DNA of 64,000 nucleotides, from contig NZ_WTYP01000001.1 in the NCBI RefSeq assembly GCF_009828095.1, forward strand, positions 744,001 through 808,000, written 5' to 3'. A program made the position numbers and the translations under genes. How positions within the stretch are numbered: position 1 is the stretch's first letter; the number at the start of each line of letters is the position of its first letter. This document shows positions 7,405-17,076 of this stretch, piece after piece. Below the pieces are notes generated by a model. The model saw only the letters and a program-made list of their open reading frames with translations. It did no database searches and was not told the origin of the DNA. The stretch is from Pontixanthobacter luteolus (GTDB lineage: Bacteria; Pseudomonadota; Alphaproteobacteria; Sphingomonadales; Sphingomonadaceae).

Positions 7405-9183
7405 TCAGTTTGAAGAGCTGAGGCGGACCCCGGTGCTGCCCGACAGTTCCGGGAAGGTGGGCCACATTCCCTGTGCCAGCGCCTTGCGCGTTTCGGATGC
7501 GCCGCCAGCCTGGCGTTCGTACATCCAGTAATTGCGCATCACGATCGAGACATAGCCGCGTGTCTCCCAGTAAGGGATGCTTTCCATGTAAAGCAGTGCA
7601 TCGCCCTGATCGCGGATTTCGCTGTTCCACCGCGTGACCGGGGTGAGACCCGCATTATACGCAGCCATGATTTTCGGCAGCAGCCCCTGTGTGGCGCTGC
7701 TATCGCGCAACATGGCGAGGTGTTCCTGCCCGAACGCGAGGTTGATTGCCGGTTTTGACAGGTCGCGCGCATCGCCGCGCACGCCCAGCTTCGCCCGGTG
7801 ATCGCGGGCTGCGGCCGGCATGATCTGCATCAGGCCGCGCGCCCCGGCAGGGCTGACTACTGCCGGGCGGAAATTGGATTCCTGCAGCGTGTGTGCATAG
7901 GCAAGTGCGGGGTCGACTTTCCAGCCATTCACCGGCTGCCAGCGCGGCGCGGGATATCTTAGCGCGGGCTCTGCACTGGCACCGCGCGGCGCATTGTGTG
8001 CCATCCACAGCTGCGTCGAGGGAACCCCGAGCTCACGTGCAAGCCGCGACAGGGCACCGTATTGCGAGGCATCGCCAATGCGAGCCTGATGCCGCAGCAC
8101 TTCGTCGGCCAGATTGTCCTCGCCGATCTCTGCCAGCGCGACTGCGGTGCGGACATTCGCCTCCCCGCGAAGGCGCTGCCAGTCCTGCAGGTCGAAATCG
8201 GCGTCGGAGTGCGATTTGGGCAGGGCCTGACCTAATTGTTCAAGCGCCAGCATCCCGTACAGGGTTTCATCGAGGCGCGCTGCTGCGCGCAGCTGCTCGG
8301 TGGCTTTTTCCGGTGCGCGGCACCGCACCAATGCCCGGCTGCCCCAATATCGCGCAGCGGCGGTCAATTCCTGATTGGTCGAACCGATCGCGGCCCGTTC
8401 GAAAGACGCTGCCGCCGTCTCGCAATCATTCAGACGCCATGCCGCAAGTCCGGCTACCCAATTGCCTTCTGCAACCCACGGGCCGCTGGCATCGTTCACC
8501 GTCAAGGCCATGGCGAGAGCGGATGGGTCGTTATTCTCGATGTAATAGCTGAACGCCACACGCTGGCGCCATTCGGCACGGGCAGCACTGCTGAGCGAGG
8601 CGTCGATCCCGTCGAGCAGTTGCCGTGCACCGTCAGGATCGTCGTTCTTGATCCGATCAAGAATGCCCGCGCGGATCGAACCGGGCATTGTGCCATCGTC
8701 TATCGAACGTGGGCGGATCCTCTTGGAAGAATAAGGCTGGCGCGCAAAGCTTTGTTCGCGGGGGAGATTGTATGTCGCGTTTAGCCCGCGTTTCTCGCCC
8801 AGCTTGGTCAGTTGTTCTGCCTGAGGCAGGTAATTGCCGCTCGATAGCCAGTTGGAAATCTGTTCCGCCTCGACGCGCGGGCTGTTGGCATGGAGGTAAT
8901 ATTCTGCCTTTGCGACATCGTGCAGCGGACCGTCTGTGCGTTCTGCCAGCAAGGCATCGACGCGCGACCAGCGCTCATCATCAATCGCCGCGAACAGTTC
9001 GCGGTAATATTGCCGGTCGCTGTTACTGAGCAGTTCGGGAACATTGCTCGATGCGGCGCGCGCCCGGAAATATTCAGCTGCGCTGCTGTTGGCGAGCGCC
9101 GGGGCTGCAGCCCCGCAAGCGGTTGCAGCGGCGGCCAGTGCCAATGCCGTACGAAGTTTGCCGAAATCTTTCACGTCAACCAT
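7405..9183 (-). CDS. slt: Soluble lytic murein transglycosylase
   Basis: A 592-residue protein from the ATG at 9183, which overlaps the stop of the upstream gene (ATGGTTGA). This start gives a clean signal peptide (ALALAAAATACGAAAPALANS). A long alpha-helical, TPR-like region covers residues 40 to about 400, as in Slt70. The C-terminal goose-lysozyme-like domain has ESNFRPAVVSPAGARGLMQI, with the catalytic glutamate at about 435, and AAYNAG further on. It cleaves the MurNAc-GlcNAc bond in periplasmic peptidoglycan to give 1,6-anhydro ends. Probably one transcription unit with the upstream UDG-like gene and moaB. Confidence 0.9.
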   Translation of the reverse strand: MVDVKDFGKLRTALALAAAATACGAAAPALANSSAAEYFRARAASSNVPELLSNSDRQYYRELFAAIDDERWSRVDALLAERTDGPLHDVAKAEYYLHANSPRVEAEQISNWLSSGNYLPQAEQLTKLGEKRGLNATYNLPREQSFARQPYSSKRIRPRSIDDGTMPGSIRAGILDRIKNDDPDGARQLLDGIDASLSSAARAEWRQRVAFSYYIENNDPSALAMALTVNDASGPWVAEGNWVAGLAAWRLNDCETAAASFERAAIGSTNQELTAAARYWGSRALVRCRAPEKATEQLRAAARLDETLYGMLALEQLGQALPKSHSDADFDLQDWQRLRGEANVRTAVALAEIGEDNLADEVLRHQARIGDASQYGALSRLARELGVPSTQLWMAHNAPRGASAEPALRYPAPRWQPVNGWKVDPALAYAHTLQESNFRPAVVSPAGARGLMQIMPAAARDHRAKLGVRGDARDLSKPAINLAFGQEHLAMLRDSSATQGLLPKIMAAYNAGLTPVTRWNSEIRDQGDALLYMESIPYWETRGYVSIVMRNYWMYERQAGGASETRKALAQGMWPTFPELSGSTGVRLSSSN

Positions 9184-9946
9184 CCGTCCATTCGAGCCAG
9201 CGTTGCCAGAACCTCTGCCTGCGCGGTGCCGACCGCAGCAATTCGGGCAGGGACCCGACACCCAATACAGGGATGCTGTCACCGTCATGGTTGAAATTGT
9301 GTAAAAGAGCAGCGCCTTGCGCCGTATCGTTGCCAAGAAGCGGTGGAATGTTGCGCCCGAAGGTCAGAATCCGTTTCGGCGCGACCAGTCCGACGTGATG
9401 CGCGAGCAATTCGCCGATGCCAGAACCGCGTAACCCGTCCCAATCGGGCATGGGCGTGTGGCGCCGCAGAACCGATCCGATGTAGACTTCATCCCGCGCA
9501 ATCCCGGCAGCGCGGAGCATGCCCGTAATCAAGCGGCCTTGCGGACCGGACAGCAGGCTTTCGCTGTCATTTTCCTCCGGCTCGGCAACGATCACCATCA
9601 GCTCCGGCTTCGCGGAACCGCTGGGCGAGACTGGCGGATAGGCGCCGCCATCGTCGATCGACGGGTGGAAGGCGAACCATTGCTGGAAAGCTGGGAGTTC
9701 GGCCGGCCAAGAATTTTTGTCGCCCCCGATTTTCTTCGGCGGGGGCGGGGCAGGTGCCTGTTTTCGTGGTCTGGCCGGCTTGTTCTGGGCGCTGCCTTCT
9801 GCGGTTTCGGACTGGTTTTCAGTCAGCCACTCCGTAGCGTCATCGCCATAGTCATTGTCGACGCCGGCCTCTCTCCACCAATCGAGAGCGGCGGCAAATT
9901 CTTCGGCCAGAGTGGCACCGGATGGCGAAGGTTCAGCGTGGTCCAT
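9176..9946 (-). CDS. Uracil-DNA glycosylase superfamily protein lacking Fe-S cysteines
   Basis: About 256 residues from the ATG at 9946; a frame start at 9979 has a less convincing upstream site. The first 90 residues are low-complexity, with a proline-rich PAPPPPKK stretch. The rest resembles family 4 UDGs in layout: LMVIVAEPEE (in place of a GExPG-type motif 1), GPQGRLITGMLRAAGI, YIGSVLRRHTP and KRILTFGRN. The protein contains no cysteine at all, so the [4Fe-4S] ligands are absent, and the HPS motif near the C-terminus appears as GSLPELLRSAP. It may have lost activity or act by another route. It overlaps slt by 8 nt. Confidence 0.7.
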   Translation of the reverse strand: MDHAEPSPSGATLAEEFAAALDWWREAGVDNDYGDDATEWLTENQSETAEGSAQNKPARPRKQAPAPPPPKKIGGDKNSWPAELPAFQQWFAFHPSIDDGGAYPPVSPSGSAKPELMVIVAEPEENDSESLLSGPQGRLITGMLRAAGIARDEVYIGSVLRRHTPMPDWDGLRGSGIGELLAHHVGLVAPKRILTFGRNIPPLLGNDTAQGAALLHNFNHDGDSIPVLGVGSLPELLRSAPRRQRFWQRWLEWTDG

Positions 9947-10048
9947 TTCTAGTCCGGGTCTTGACCTGCCTCGCCGCACTATTCAAGGGTTTCCGCACGT
10001 TTTGACACCACTGTACACGCGCAATTTGCGCAGAAGGACATAGACGGA

Positions 10049-11722
10049 ATGAGCACCGAAACCACTGCCGAACCAATTGAGCGGGAATCGATGCCATGCG
10101 ACGTAGTAATCGTCGGCGGCGGAGTAGCAGGTCTGGCGGCGGCAATCCGCCTTAAGCAGATCAACGAGGACCTCGAAGTTGTCGTCCTTGAAAAAGGGTC
10201 GGAAATCGGCGCGCACATCCTGTCAGGCGCGGTGGTCGATCCCAAGTCGCTGGATGAACTGATCCCCGAATGGCGCGACATGGATTGCCCGATGGCGGAA
10301 ACGCCGGTGACAGATAATTGGCACTGGGTTCTCACCAAGGGCAAAAGCTATTCGATGCCGCACATCATGATGCCGCCGTTCATGTCGAACGATGGCTGCT
10401 ACACCGGGTCGCTTGGCAGCCTGACCCGCTGGCTCGGCGAACAGGCCGAAGGCATGGGAGTGATGGTATTCCCTGGCTTCCCCGCAGCAGAGGTGATGTT
10501 CGACGACAATGGCGCGGTGCGCGGTGTCATCACGCAGGATATGGGCGTTGCGGAAGATGGTTCGCACAAGGGCGATTTCCAGCCCGGTATGGAAATCGAG
10601 GCAAAATACACTCTGTTTGCTGAGGGTGTTCGCGGCAATCTGACAAAACAGATGAAGGCAAAATTCGACCTCGAGGCGGATTGTCAGCCGCAGGTCTACG
10701 GCCTCGGCATCAAGGAATTGTGGGATATCGATCCTGCCAAACACGTACCGGGCCGCGTGATCCATACGCAGGGCTGGCCGCTGTCCGAAAGCGAGAGCTG
10801 GGGTGGGGGCTTCCTCTACCACCAGGCGAACGGTCAGGTGGCGCTCGGCTTTGTCACTGCGCTTGATTACAAGAACCCGTATGTCTCGCCATTCCAGGAA
10901 TTCCAGCGATGGAAAACCCATCCGGCGATCCGTGAATATCTCGAAGGCGGCAAGCGTGTCGCCTACGGGGCCCGCGCGATTAATGAAGGCGGTTGGCAGT
11001 CCGTGCCAAAGCTTGCATTCCCGGGCGGCGCGCTGATCGGATGTGCCGCCGGTTTCGTAAACGTCCCCCGGATCAAGGGCAGCCATACCGCCATGAAGAG
11101 CGGGATGCTGGCGGCAGAAGCCGCCGCACAGGCAATCGCGGGCGGGGCAGAGAAGACCGAACTGGCCGATTACGACGCGAATGTGCGTGACAGCTGGATC
11201 GCCAAGGAATTGAAACTGGTGCAGAACGCCCAGCCAGCGGTCGCCAAGTTCGGCGGCGATTTTGGCACTGTAATTGCCGGTATCGATATGTGGATGCGCC
11301 AACTCAAAATCGGCTTGCCGATTTCGATGAAGCACGAACCGGATTATGAAATGACCGGCCGTGCGGACCTGTATCAGCCGATCAACTATCCCAAGCCCGA
11401 TGGTGAAATCAGCTTCGACCGCCTGACCTCTGTCGCGTTCAGCTATACCAATCACGCAGAAGACCAGCCCAACCACCTGAAGGTGAAGGACTGGGAACTG
11501 CAGAAGGAAAGCGAGCTGAAAGTCTATGGAGGTCCGTCGACCCGTTATTGCCCGGCTGGGGTTTACGAGTGGCTGGAAGACGAGGGTACAGGCGAGATGA
11601 AATTCCAGATCAACAGCCAGAACTGCGTCCACTGCAAGACCTGCGATATCAAGGACCCGAACCAGAACATCAACTGGACCACGCCTGAAGGCGGCGGCGG
11701 ACCGAACTATCCGAATATGTAA
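10049..11722 (+). CDS. etfD: Electron transfer flavoprotein-ubiquinone oxidoreductase
   Basis: A 557-residue enzyme that passes electrons from electron-transfer flavoprotein (fed by acyl-CoA and amino-acid dehydrogenases) to ubiquinone at the inner membrane. The FAD-binding motif is VVIVGGGVAGLAAAIRL near residues 25-41. The C-terminal ferredoxin-like domain carries C501, C526, C529 and C532 (NCVHCKTCDIKDP), the [4Fe-4S] ligands. Length matches the family. The ATG follows AAGGACATAGACGG. The etfA and etfB genes are not in the window. IspE starts 9 nt downstream. Confidence 0.95.
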   Translation: MSTETTAEPIERESMPCDVVIVGGGVAGLAAAIRLKQINEDLEVVVLEKGSEIGAHILSGAVVDPKSLDELIPEWRDMDCPMAETPVTDNWHWVLTKGKSYSMPHIMMPPFMSNDGCYTGSLGSLTRWLGEQAEGMGVMVFPGFPAAEVMFDDNGAVRGVITQDMGVAEDGSHKGDFQPGMEIEAKYTLFAEGVRGNLTKQMKAKFDLEADCQPQVYGLGIKELWDIDPAKHVPGRVIHTQGWPLSESESWGGGFLYHQANGQVALGFVTALDYKNPYVSPFQEFQRWKTHPAIREYLEGGKRVAYGARAINEGGWQSVPKLAFPGGALIGCAAGFVNVPRIKGSHTAMKSGMLAAEAAAQAIAGGAEKTELADYDANVRDSWIAKELKLVQNAQPAVAKFGGDFGTVIAGIDMWMRQLKIGLPISMKHEPDYEMTGRADLYQPINYPKPDGEISFDRLTSVAFSYTNHAEDQPNHLKVKDWELQKESELKVYGGPSTRYCPAGVYEWLEDEGTGEMKFQINSQNCVHCKTCDIKDPNQNINWTTPEGGGGPNYPNM

Positions 11723-11731
11723 GCCGGTCGC

Positions 11732-12544
11732 TTGGCCGTAACCGAAACAGCCTATGCCAAGATCAACCTCGCGCTGCATGTTCGCAGGCGGCGCGAGGAT
11801 GGTTATCATGAGCTTGAGACACTGTTCGCATTTGTCGATGCGGGTGATGTTCTGACGGCCAGACCGGCTGATCGGGACGAGTTGAAAGTGGTTGGCGAGT
11901 TTGGCGGCCAGCTGACTGATCCGTTTGGGAATATCGTTGCCAAGGCCTTGGGCGTTTTGCCCCGGCCAGGCGGTCTCGACATTACGATGGAAAAGAACCT
12001 GCCAGTCGCGGCGGGATTGGGCGGCGGATCGGCCGATGCTGGCGCAGTGTTCCGGATCGTGCGCGAATTGCACGGATTGCCCGATGATTGGCAGACGCGC
12101 GCGGCGAAGCTTGGCGCGGACGTCCCGGCCTGTGTCGAGAGCGTGACCTGTATCGGTCGCGGAACCGGCACTGAACTGGAACCGGTCGAAAGCGATCTGA
12201 CGGGAACGCCTGTCTTGCTCGTCAATCCGCGTGTTCCGCTTGCCACCGGCCCAGTGTTCAACGCGTGGGATGGTGAGGACCGCGGCCCGATGCCGCTTGG
12301 CACGGTATCCGATATTGCCCAGCAAGGCCGCAATGATCTTGAGGAGCCAGCGGTCCGGCTGTGTCCGCCAATCGCCGAAGTCCTGACTTCGCTTGCCGGA
12401 ACAGACGCGTTTCTGAGCCGTATGTCTGGTTCAGGGGCCACGTGTTTTGCACTATACCGACATCATGACGCCATGCGTGAAGCCGCAGAAAAGCTGGCTT
12501 CTGATTATCCGCAGTGGTGGCAAATGTCCGGCAATTTAAGGTAG
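11732..12544 (+). CDS. ispE: 4-diphosphocytidyl-2-C-methyl-D-erythritol kinase
   Basis: A 270-residue GHMP-family kinase that phosphorylates CDP-methylerythritol in the non-mevalonate isoprenoid pathway. Near the N-terminus is AKINLALHV with the catalytic-site lysine at 10. The ATP-binding PVAAGLGGGSADAGA lies around residues 92-106, and LGADVPAC further on carries the catalytic aspartate. The C-terminal GHMP motif is RMSGSGATCFAL. The start must be the TTG at 11732, since no in-frame ATG or GTG precedes AKINLALHV. The gene is tightly packed behind the ETF-QO gene and before the formylglutamate hydrolase. Confidence 0.93.
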   Translation: MAVTETAYAKINLALHVRRRREDGYHELETLFAFVDAGDVLTARPADRDELKVVGEFGGQLTDPFGNIVAKALGVLPRPGGLDITMEKNLPVAAGLGGGSADAGAVFRIVRELHGLPDDWQTRAAKLGADVPACVESVTCIGRGTGTELEPVESDLTGTPVLLVNPRVPLATGPVFNAWDGEDRGPMPLGTVSDIAQQGRNDLEEPAVRLCPPIAEVLTSLAGTDAFLSRMSGSGATCFALYRHHDAMREAAEKLASDYPQWWQMSGNLR

Positions 12545-12556
12545 GGTATTCCAGCA

Positions 12557-13291
12557 ATGATGATCGACGATCTTCCATATCGCCGCGTAGGCGAGCCGAA
12601 AGTTGGCGGCATCGTGTGCGTTGCCGATCATGCTTCCGCTTATGTGCCAGACGATATTGAGCTGGGCGTTGCACCCGAACTGCTGAAAACGCACATTGCG
12701 TACGATATCGGGACCGACGGGATCGCCGACCGCATGGGCCGCCGCCACGGGATTGCCGCGCATATCGCCACGGTCAGCCGGCTGGTGTGCGATCTCCACC
12801 GCACAGAAGATTCGCCCGCAGTGCTGCCGACATCCAGCGACGGCCACCTGATACCCGGAAATATTGGCGCAAACCTGGATTCCCGGCTGGAGCGTTTTCA
12901 CCGGCCTTACCACGAGGCGCTGGCCCAGTGGCTCGATGATGCAAATCCTGAACTTATCGTTGCCTTGCATAGCTTTACGCCGAAACTTGAAAGCAAGATT
13001 GAGGACCGCCCGTGGGAAGTCGGGTTGCTCTACAATCAGGATGACAGCGCCGCACGCCACGCGATCCGCCTGTTCGGGGAGGAAGGACTGACCGTCGGCG
13101 ATAATGAACCGTATTCCGGCAAGGAACTGAACGCGACGATGGACCGTCACGCAGAGGCGCATGGCCGCAAATACATTACTGTCGAAATTCGTCAGGACCT
13201 TATCAGCACAAAGGCTGAACAGGCCCGCTGGGCGGGGCTGATTACCGACGTAGCCAACCGTGTAGCGCTGGCTCTCAAGGCAGAGGGCTGA
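12557..13291 (+). CDS. N-formylglutamate amidohydrolase family protein
   Basis: A 244-residue member of the FGase family (PF05013). Family features include ADHASAYVP near the N-terminus, DIGTDGIADRM, the RLVCDLHRTED stretch and VALHSFTPKL. Members hydrolyse N-formylglutamate in histidine catabolism or related N-acyl amino acids; no hut genes surround this copy, so the in vivo substrate is open. It sits 12 nt behind ispE and is probably co-transcribed. The 150 nt between its end and ilvD contain only a small GTCTG-GAAA-CAGAC hairpin close to the ilvD start. Confidence 0.88.
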   Translation: MMIDDLPYRRVGEPKVGGIVCVADHASAYVPDDIELGVAPELLKTHIAYDIGTDGIADRMGRRHGIAAHIATVSRLVCDLHRTEDSPAVLPTSSDGHLIPGNIGANLDSRLERFHRPYHEALAQWLDDANPELIVALHSFTPKLESKIEDRPWEVGLLYNQDDSAARHAIRLFGEEGLTVGDNEPYSGKELNATMDRHAEAHGRKYITVEIRQDLISTKAEQARWAGLITDVANRVALALKAEG

Positions 13292-13445
13292 CACCGACTT
13301 CGCCAAGCACGCACGAGCTGCGTTCTGATCCTCCGCCAAGCCGATATGGCTCTGGCGCAAGAAATTCTGTTTCGTATCGGACTTCTGCTGGGTTAGGTTA
13401 GCTGGCAAGGCGTCTGGAAACAGACCAAACCCGTCGGAGCCCAAA

Positions 13446-15302
13446 ATGCCAGCCTATAGATCCCGCACTACCACACACGGCCGCAACATGGCCGGCGCGC
13501 GCGGATTATGGCGTGCGACCGGCATGAAAGACGGCGATTTCGGGAAGCCGATCATCGCGGTTGTGAACAGCTTTACACAGTTTGTCCCCGGACATGTCCA
13601 CCTCAAGGATCTGGGCCAGATGGTCGCGCGCGAAATTGAGGAAGCGGGCGGTGTTGCCAAGGAATTCAATACGATAGCGGTCGATGATGGCATTGCGATG
13701 GGGCACGACGGAATGCTGTATTCACTGCCGAGCCGCGACCTGATCGCTGACAGCGTGGAATATATGGTCAACGCGCACTGCGCCGATGCGATGGTGTGCA
13801 TTTCCAATTGCGACAAGATCACGCCGGGTATGCTCAACGCAGCGATGCGGCTGAATATTCCCGCGGTGTTCGTTTCCGGCGGACCAATGGAAGCGGGCAA
13901 GGTCGTGTTGAACGGCAAGACCAAGGCGCTCGATCTGGTCGACGCGATGGTTGCGGCGGCTGACGAAAGTTACTCGGACGAGCAAGTGACCGAGATCGAG
14001 CGTTCGGCGTGCCCGACCTGCGGTTCGTGCTCGGGCATGTTTACCGCCAATTCGATGAACTGCCTGACAGAGGCGCTGGGCCTTTCGCTGCCCGGCAACG
14101 GTTCAACGCTGGCGACCCATGCTGACCGCAAGAGCCTGTTCCTGCGGGCTGGGCGGCTGATCGTGACGCTGGCGAAACGGTATTACGAGGAGGACGATAA
14201 AAGCGTCCTGCCGCGCTCCATCGCCAGCTTCTCTGCGTTTGAAAACGCCATGTCGCTGGACATCGCGATGGGCGGATCGACCAACACCGTCCTGCACCTG
14301 CTGGCCGCAGCGCACGAGGCAGGCGTCGATTTCACGATGGAAGACATCGACCGGCTCAGCCGCCGCGTTCCTTGCCTGTCAAAAGTCGCACCGGCCAAGG
14401 ACGATGTTCATATGGAGGATGTCCACCGCGCTGGCGGGATCATGTCGATTCTGGGCGAACTTGAGAAAGCCGGGCTGCTCAACACCGCGTTGCCAACCGT
14501 TCACAGCCCGACACTGGCCGACGCGCTGGACGATTGGGACATCGGCCGCACACAGAACAACAAGGTGCGCGAATTCTTTGCCGCTGCGCCCGGCGGCGTG
14601 CCGACGCAAACCGCCTTCAGCCAGAGCAACCGCTGGCCCGATCTCGATACAGACCGCGAGAACGGCGTCATCCGCAGCGCAGAACATGCTTTCAGCAAGG
14701 ATGGCGGACTGGCTGTGCTGTCGGGCAATGTCGCGCTCGACGGGTGCATCGTGAAAACCGCCGGCGTTGATGAAAGCATTCTGACATTCTCAGGCCCGGC
14801 GAAGGTTTATGAGAGCCAGGATGATGCGGTATCGGCAATCCTGACCGGTCAGGTGGTCGAAGGCGACGTGGTGGTTATCCGGTACGAGGGGCCACGCGGC
14901 GGGCCGGGGATGCAGGAAATGCTTTACCCGACCAGCTATCTCAAATCGAAGGGGCTGGGCGCTGCTTGTGCATTGCTGACCGATGGCCGTTTTTCAGGCG
15001 GCACATCGGGCCTGTCGATTGGCCATGTGTCGCCCGAGGCAGCGGAAGGCGGGGCGATCGGCCTGGTAGAGGAAGGGGATACGATCGAAATCGACATCCC
15101 CAACCGGACCATCAAACTGGCAGTCTCCGATGCTGAACTTCAAAGCCGCCGGGAAACCATGGAAGCCAAGGGTGACGAAGCATGGCAACCGGTAAAGCCG
15201 CGCCAACGGGCCGTGTCGCAGGCGCTTCAGGCCTATGCCGCAATGACGACCAGCGCAGCGCGCGGTGCTGTGCGCGACGTTTCCCAGTTGAAGCGGAAAT
15301 AA
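13446..15302 (+). CDS. ilvD: Dihydroxy-acid dehydratase
   Basis: A 618-residue Fe-S dehydratase of branched-chain amino acid and pantothenate precursor synthesis; it converts 2,3-dihydroxy-3-methylbutanoate to 2-oxoisovalerate and the isoleucine analogue likewise. The cluster-binding segments are SNCDKITPG (C122) and [16 protein letters not shown] (C189, C192, C195). The C-terminal region has [19 protein letters not shown]. Length is standard for the long IlvD form. The ATG is preceded by GGAG at a 7-nt spacing. The downstream lipoprotein gene begins 6 nt after its stop. Confidence 0.96.
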   Translation: MPAYRSRTTTHGRNMAGARGLWRATGMKDGDFGKPIIAVVNSFTQFVPGHVHLKDLGQMVAREIEEAGGVAKEFNTIAVDDGIAMGHDGMLYSLPSRDLIADSVEYMVNAHCADAMVCISNCDKITPGMLNAAMRLNIPAVFVSGGPMEAGKVVLNGKTKALDLVDAMVAAADESYSDEQVTEIERSACPTCGSCSGMFTANSMNCLTEALGLSLPGNGSTLATHADRKSLFLRAGRLIVTLAKRYYEEDDKSVLPRSIASFSAFENAMSLDIAMGGSTNTVLHLLAAAHEAGVDFTMEDIDRLSRRVPCLSKVAPAKDDVHMEDVHRAGGIMSILGELEKAGLLNTALPTVHSPTLADALDDWDIGRTQNNKVREFFAAAPGGVPTQTAFSQSNRWPDLDTDRENGVIRSAEHAFSKDGGLAVLSGNVALDGCIVKTAGVDESILTFSGPAKVYESQDDAVSAILTGQVVEGDVVVIRYEGPRGGPGMQEMLYPTSYLKSKGLGAACALLTDGRFSGGTSGLSIGHVSPEAAEGGAIGLVEEGDTIEIDIPNRTIKLAVSDAELQSRRETMEAKGDEAWQPVKPRQRAVSQALQAYAAMTTSAARGAVRDVSQLKRK

Positions 15303-15308
15303 TCGCGG

Positions 15309-15695
15309 GTGCGGGGCCGTATTCCTTCTGCCGCCGTGCTGTTGTCGCTGGCCTCTGCCTGCTCCCCCGCTGCCGAGCAGCCTCAGGCGGAAGACGGCGC
15401 ACAAATGATCGAATGCGCGCTTGGTGAAGGCAGCAATTTCGGCCCGGACTGCCTCGTTGAACGCGCTGAAACAGACGGCAAACGGTTGCTGATCGTCAGG
15501 CATCCGACGGGTGGATTCCGGCGTTTTGAACAGACAGACGACGGCCGCGGCATGGCAGAGGTGGACGGCGCCGATACTTCAATCCGCAGGATCGATGGTG
15601 AGATGCTGGAACTGACTGTCGCAGAAGATCGCTACCGTTTTCCGGTCCGGTTAAGGGGCGTCCAGTCGAGGGGCATGGATGGCAGCGCCGAATAA
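15309..15695 (+). CDS. Small putative lipoprotein of unknown function
   Basis: A 128-residue product starting at a GTG. The N-terminus (RGRIPSAAVLLSLASACS) has a basic start, a hydrophobic core and a lipobox-like LASAC, so the mature protein would begin at Cys18. The remainder is polar and mainly predicted beta (KRLLIVRHPTGGFRRF, DRYRFPVRL). I do not recognise a family. It lies 6 nt after ilvD and overlaps the start of the Nnr gene by 17 nt, so it is translated from a shared message. Confidence 0.68.
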   Translation: MRGRIPSAAVLLSLASACSPAAEQPQAEDGAQMIECALGEGSNFGPDCLVERAETDGKRLLIVRHPTGGFRRFEQTDDGRGMAEVDGADTSIRRIDGEMLELTVAEDRYRFPVRLRGVQSRGMDGSAE

Positions 15696-17076
15696 CCAGA
15701 TACTCACCGTCGCTCAGATGCAGGCGGCGGAACAGGCGCTGATTGCCGGCGGCACTTCGGTCGATGCACTTATGCAAATTGCCGGTCAGGGTGCGGCCGA
15801 ATGGATATGGCGTATCGCAGCAGGGCGCAGCGTGACCGTATTGTGCGGGCCGGGCAATAATGGCGGCGATGGCTACGTTATCGCCGAAACGTTGCGCCGG
15901 CGGGGCCTGAATGTTCAGGTCGTCGCTCCAAAGCCGCCGTCAACCGATGCGGCGAAGAATGCGCGTCAGGCGTGGCAATTGCCGGTTGCCAGTTCTGGCA
16001 AGGGTGTGGACGGCGCGATCCTGGTGGATTGCCTGTTCGGTTCCGGATTGTCGCGCCCGCTGTCTCCCGAGCTTGCACTGCTTTTGCGCGATCTCGCTGG
16101 ACGGCATGCCTACCGTGTTGCGATCGATTTGCCGTCGGGTGTTTCCAGCGACGATGGAAAGGCGCTTAACGATCACCTCCCGGAATATGACCTCAGCCTG
16201 TCGCTCGGGGCATGGAAATACGCGCACTGGACGATGCCCGCTTGTGCCAGAATGGGGGCGCGGCGTCTGGTGCCGATTGGTGTGTCCTCTGTGCCCGGTG
16301 CAGCAACGCTGATTGATCGGCCTGATCTCGGTCCACCTGCCAGCGACGCACACAAATATCGGAGAGGCCTTTGCACTGTCATTGGCGGAGAGATGCCTGG
16401 GGCGGCGGTACTCGCGTGCATTTCGGCGATGAGGGGCGGGGCTGGTTATACAAAACTGCTATCCGAAAGTACCGATACTCAGTTGCCGCCTGATCTCGTC
16501 CGCGATGCGTCACCGCTATCGGAGGCGGTTTCGGACCACCGGATTGGCGCATTGCTGGCGGGGCCGGGCCTTGGCCGCAGCGATGATGCAGCAAATCGCC
16601 TTCGTACGGCGCTGCAGGCGGGATTGAGAACAGTTCTCGATGCCGATGCTCTGATGCTTCTGCAACCAGACATGTTGGGCAAGGACGGCACTTATATTGC
16701 CACGCCGCATGATGGCGAACTGGACAGGCTGTGCCACAGCTTTGCCGTTGTGGCGTCATCCAAGAAAGACCGGGCTGGTGCATTAGCCCGGGCAAGCGGC
16801 ATGGTGGTTATTGCTAAGGGGCCGGACACGCTGGTTGTCGCCCCCGATGGACGGATTGCGCTGGCACGCCCTGCAAGCAGCTGGCTCTCTGTTGCCGGAT
16901 CTGGCGACGTCCTTGCAGGGATTGCGGCAAGCCGGCTTGCCGCCGGACGAAACCCGTTTGATGCCGCGTGCGAGGCGGTGTGGCTGCACGGTGAGGCGGC
17001 AAGGCTGGCGGGCGGCCCGTTTACCGCGACAGAGCTTGCCGGGAAGGTGGCATCGGCCTACGCGGCCTGCCTGTGA
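15679..17076 (+). CDS. nnr: Bifunctional NAD(P)HX epimerase/dehydratase (Nnr)
   Basis: A 465-residue fusion that repairs damaged nicotinamide cofactors. The N-terminal NnrE epimerase domain (about 1-205) has GPGNNGGDGYVIAETL and VDCLFGSGLSRPL. The C-terminal NnrD ADP-dependent dehydratase domain has GPGLGRSDDA, VLDADAL, ATPHDGELDRL and SVAGSGDVLAGIAAS. Together they turn S- and R-NAD(P)HX back into NAD(P)H. The start ATG lies inside the 3' end of the lipoprotein gene. Its stop overlaps the next start (GTGA). Confidence 0.93.
   Translation: MAAPNNQILTVAQMQAAEQALIAGGTSVDALMQIAGQGAAEWIWRIAAGRSVTVLCGPGNNGGDGYVIAETLRRRGLNVQVVAPKPPSTDAAKNARQAWQLPVASSGKGVDGAILVDCLFGSGLSRPLSPELALLLRDLAGRHAYRVAIDLPSGVSSDDGKALNDHLPEYDLSLSLGAWKYAHWTMPACARMGARRLVPIGVSSVPGAATLIDRPDLGPPASDAHKYRRGLCTVIGGEMPGAAVLACISAMRGGAGYTKLLSESTDTQLPPDLVRDASPLSEAVSDHRIGALLAGPGLGRSDDAANRLRTALQAGLRTVLDADALMLLQPDMLGKDGTYIATPHDGELDRLCHSFAVVASSKKDRAGALARASGMVVIAKGPDTLVVAPDGRIALARPASSWLSVAGSGDVLAGIAASRLAAGRNPFDAACEAVWLHGEAARLAGGPFTATELAGKVASAYAACL

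Noticed and set aside
10223-12325. A 700-codon open frame on the minus strand across the ETF-QO and ispE genes
   Set aside because: It is antisense to two clearly identified genes and has no recognisable domains. Long antisense frames are expected in GC-rich coding DNA.
13292-13445. An attenuator or leader peptide before ilvD
   Set aside because: Apart from a GTCTG-GAAA-CAGAC hairpin there is no short frame rich in Leu, Ile or Val codons and no terminator with a T-run.
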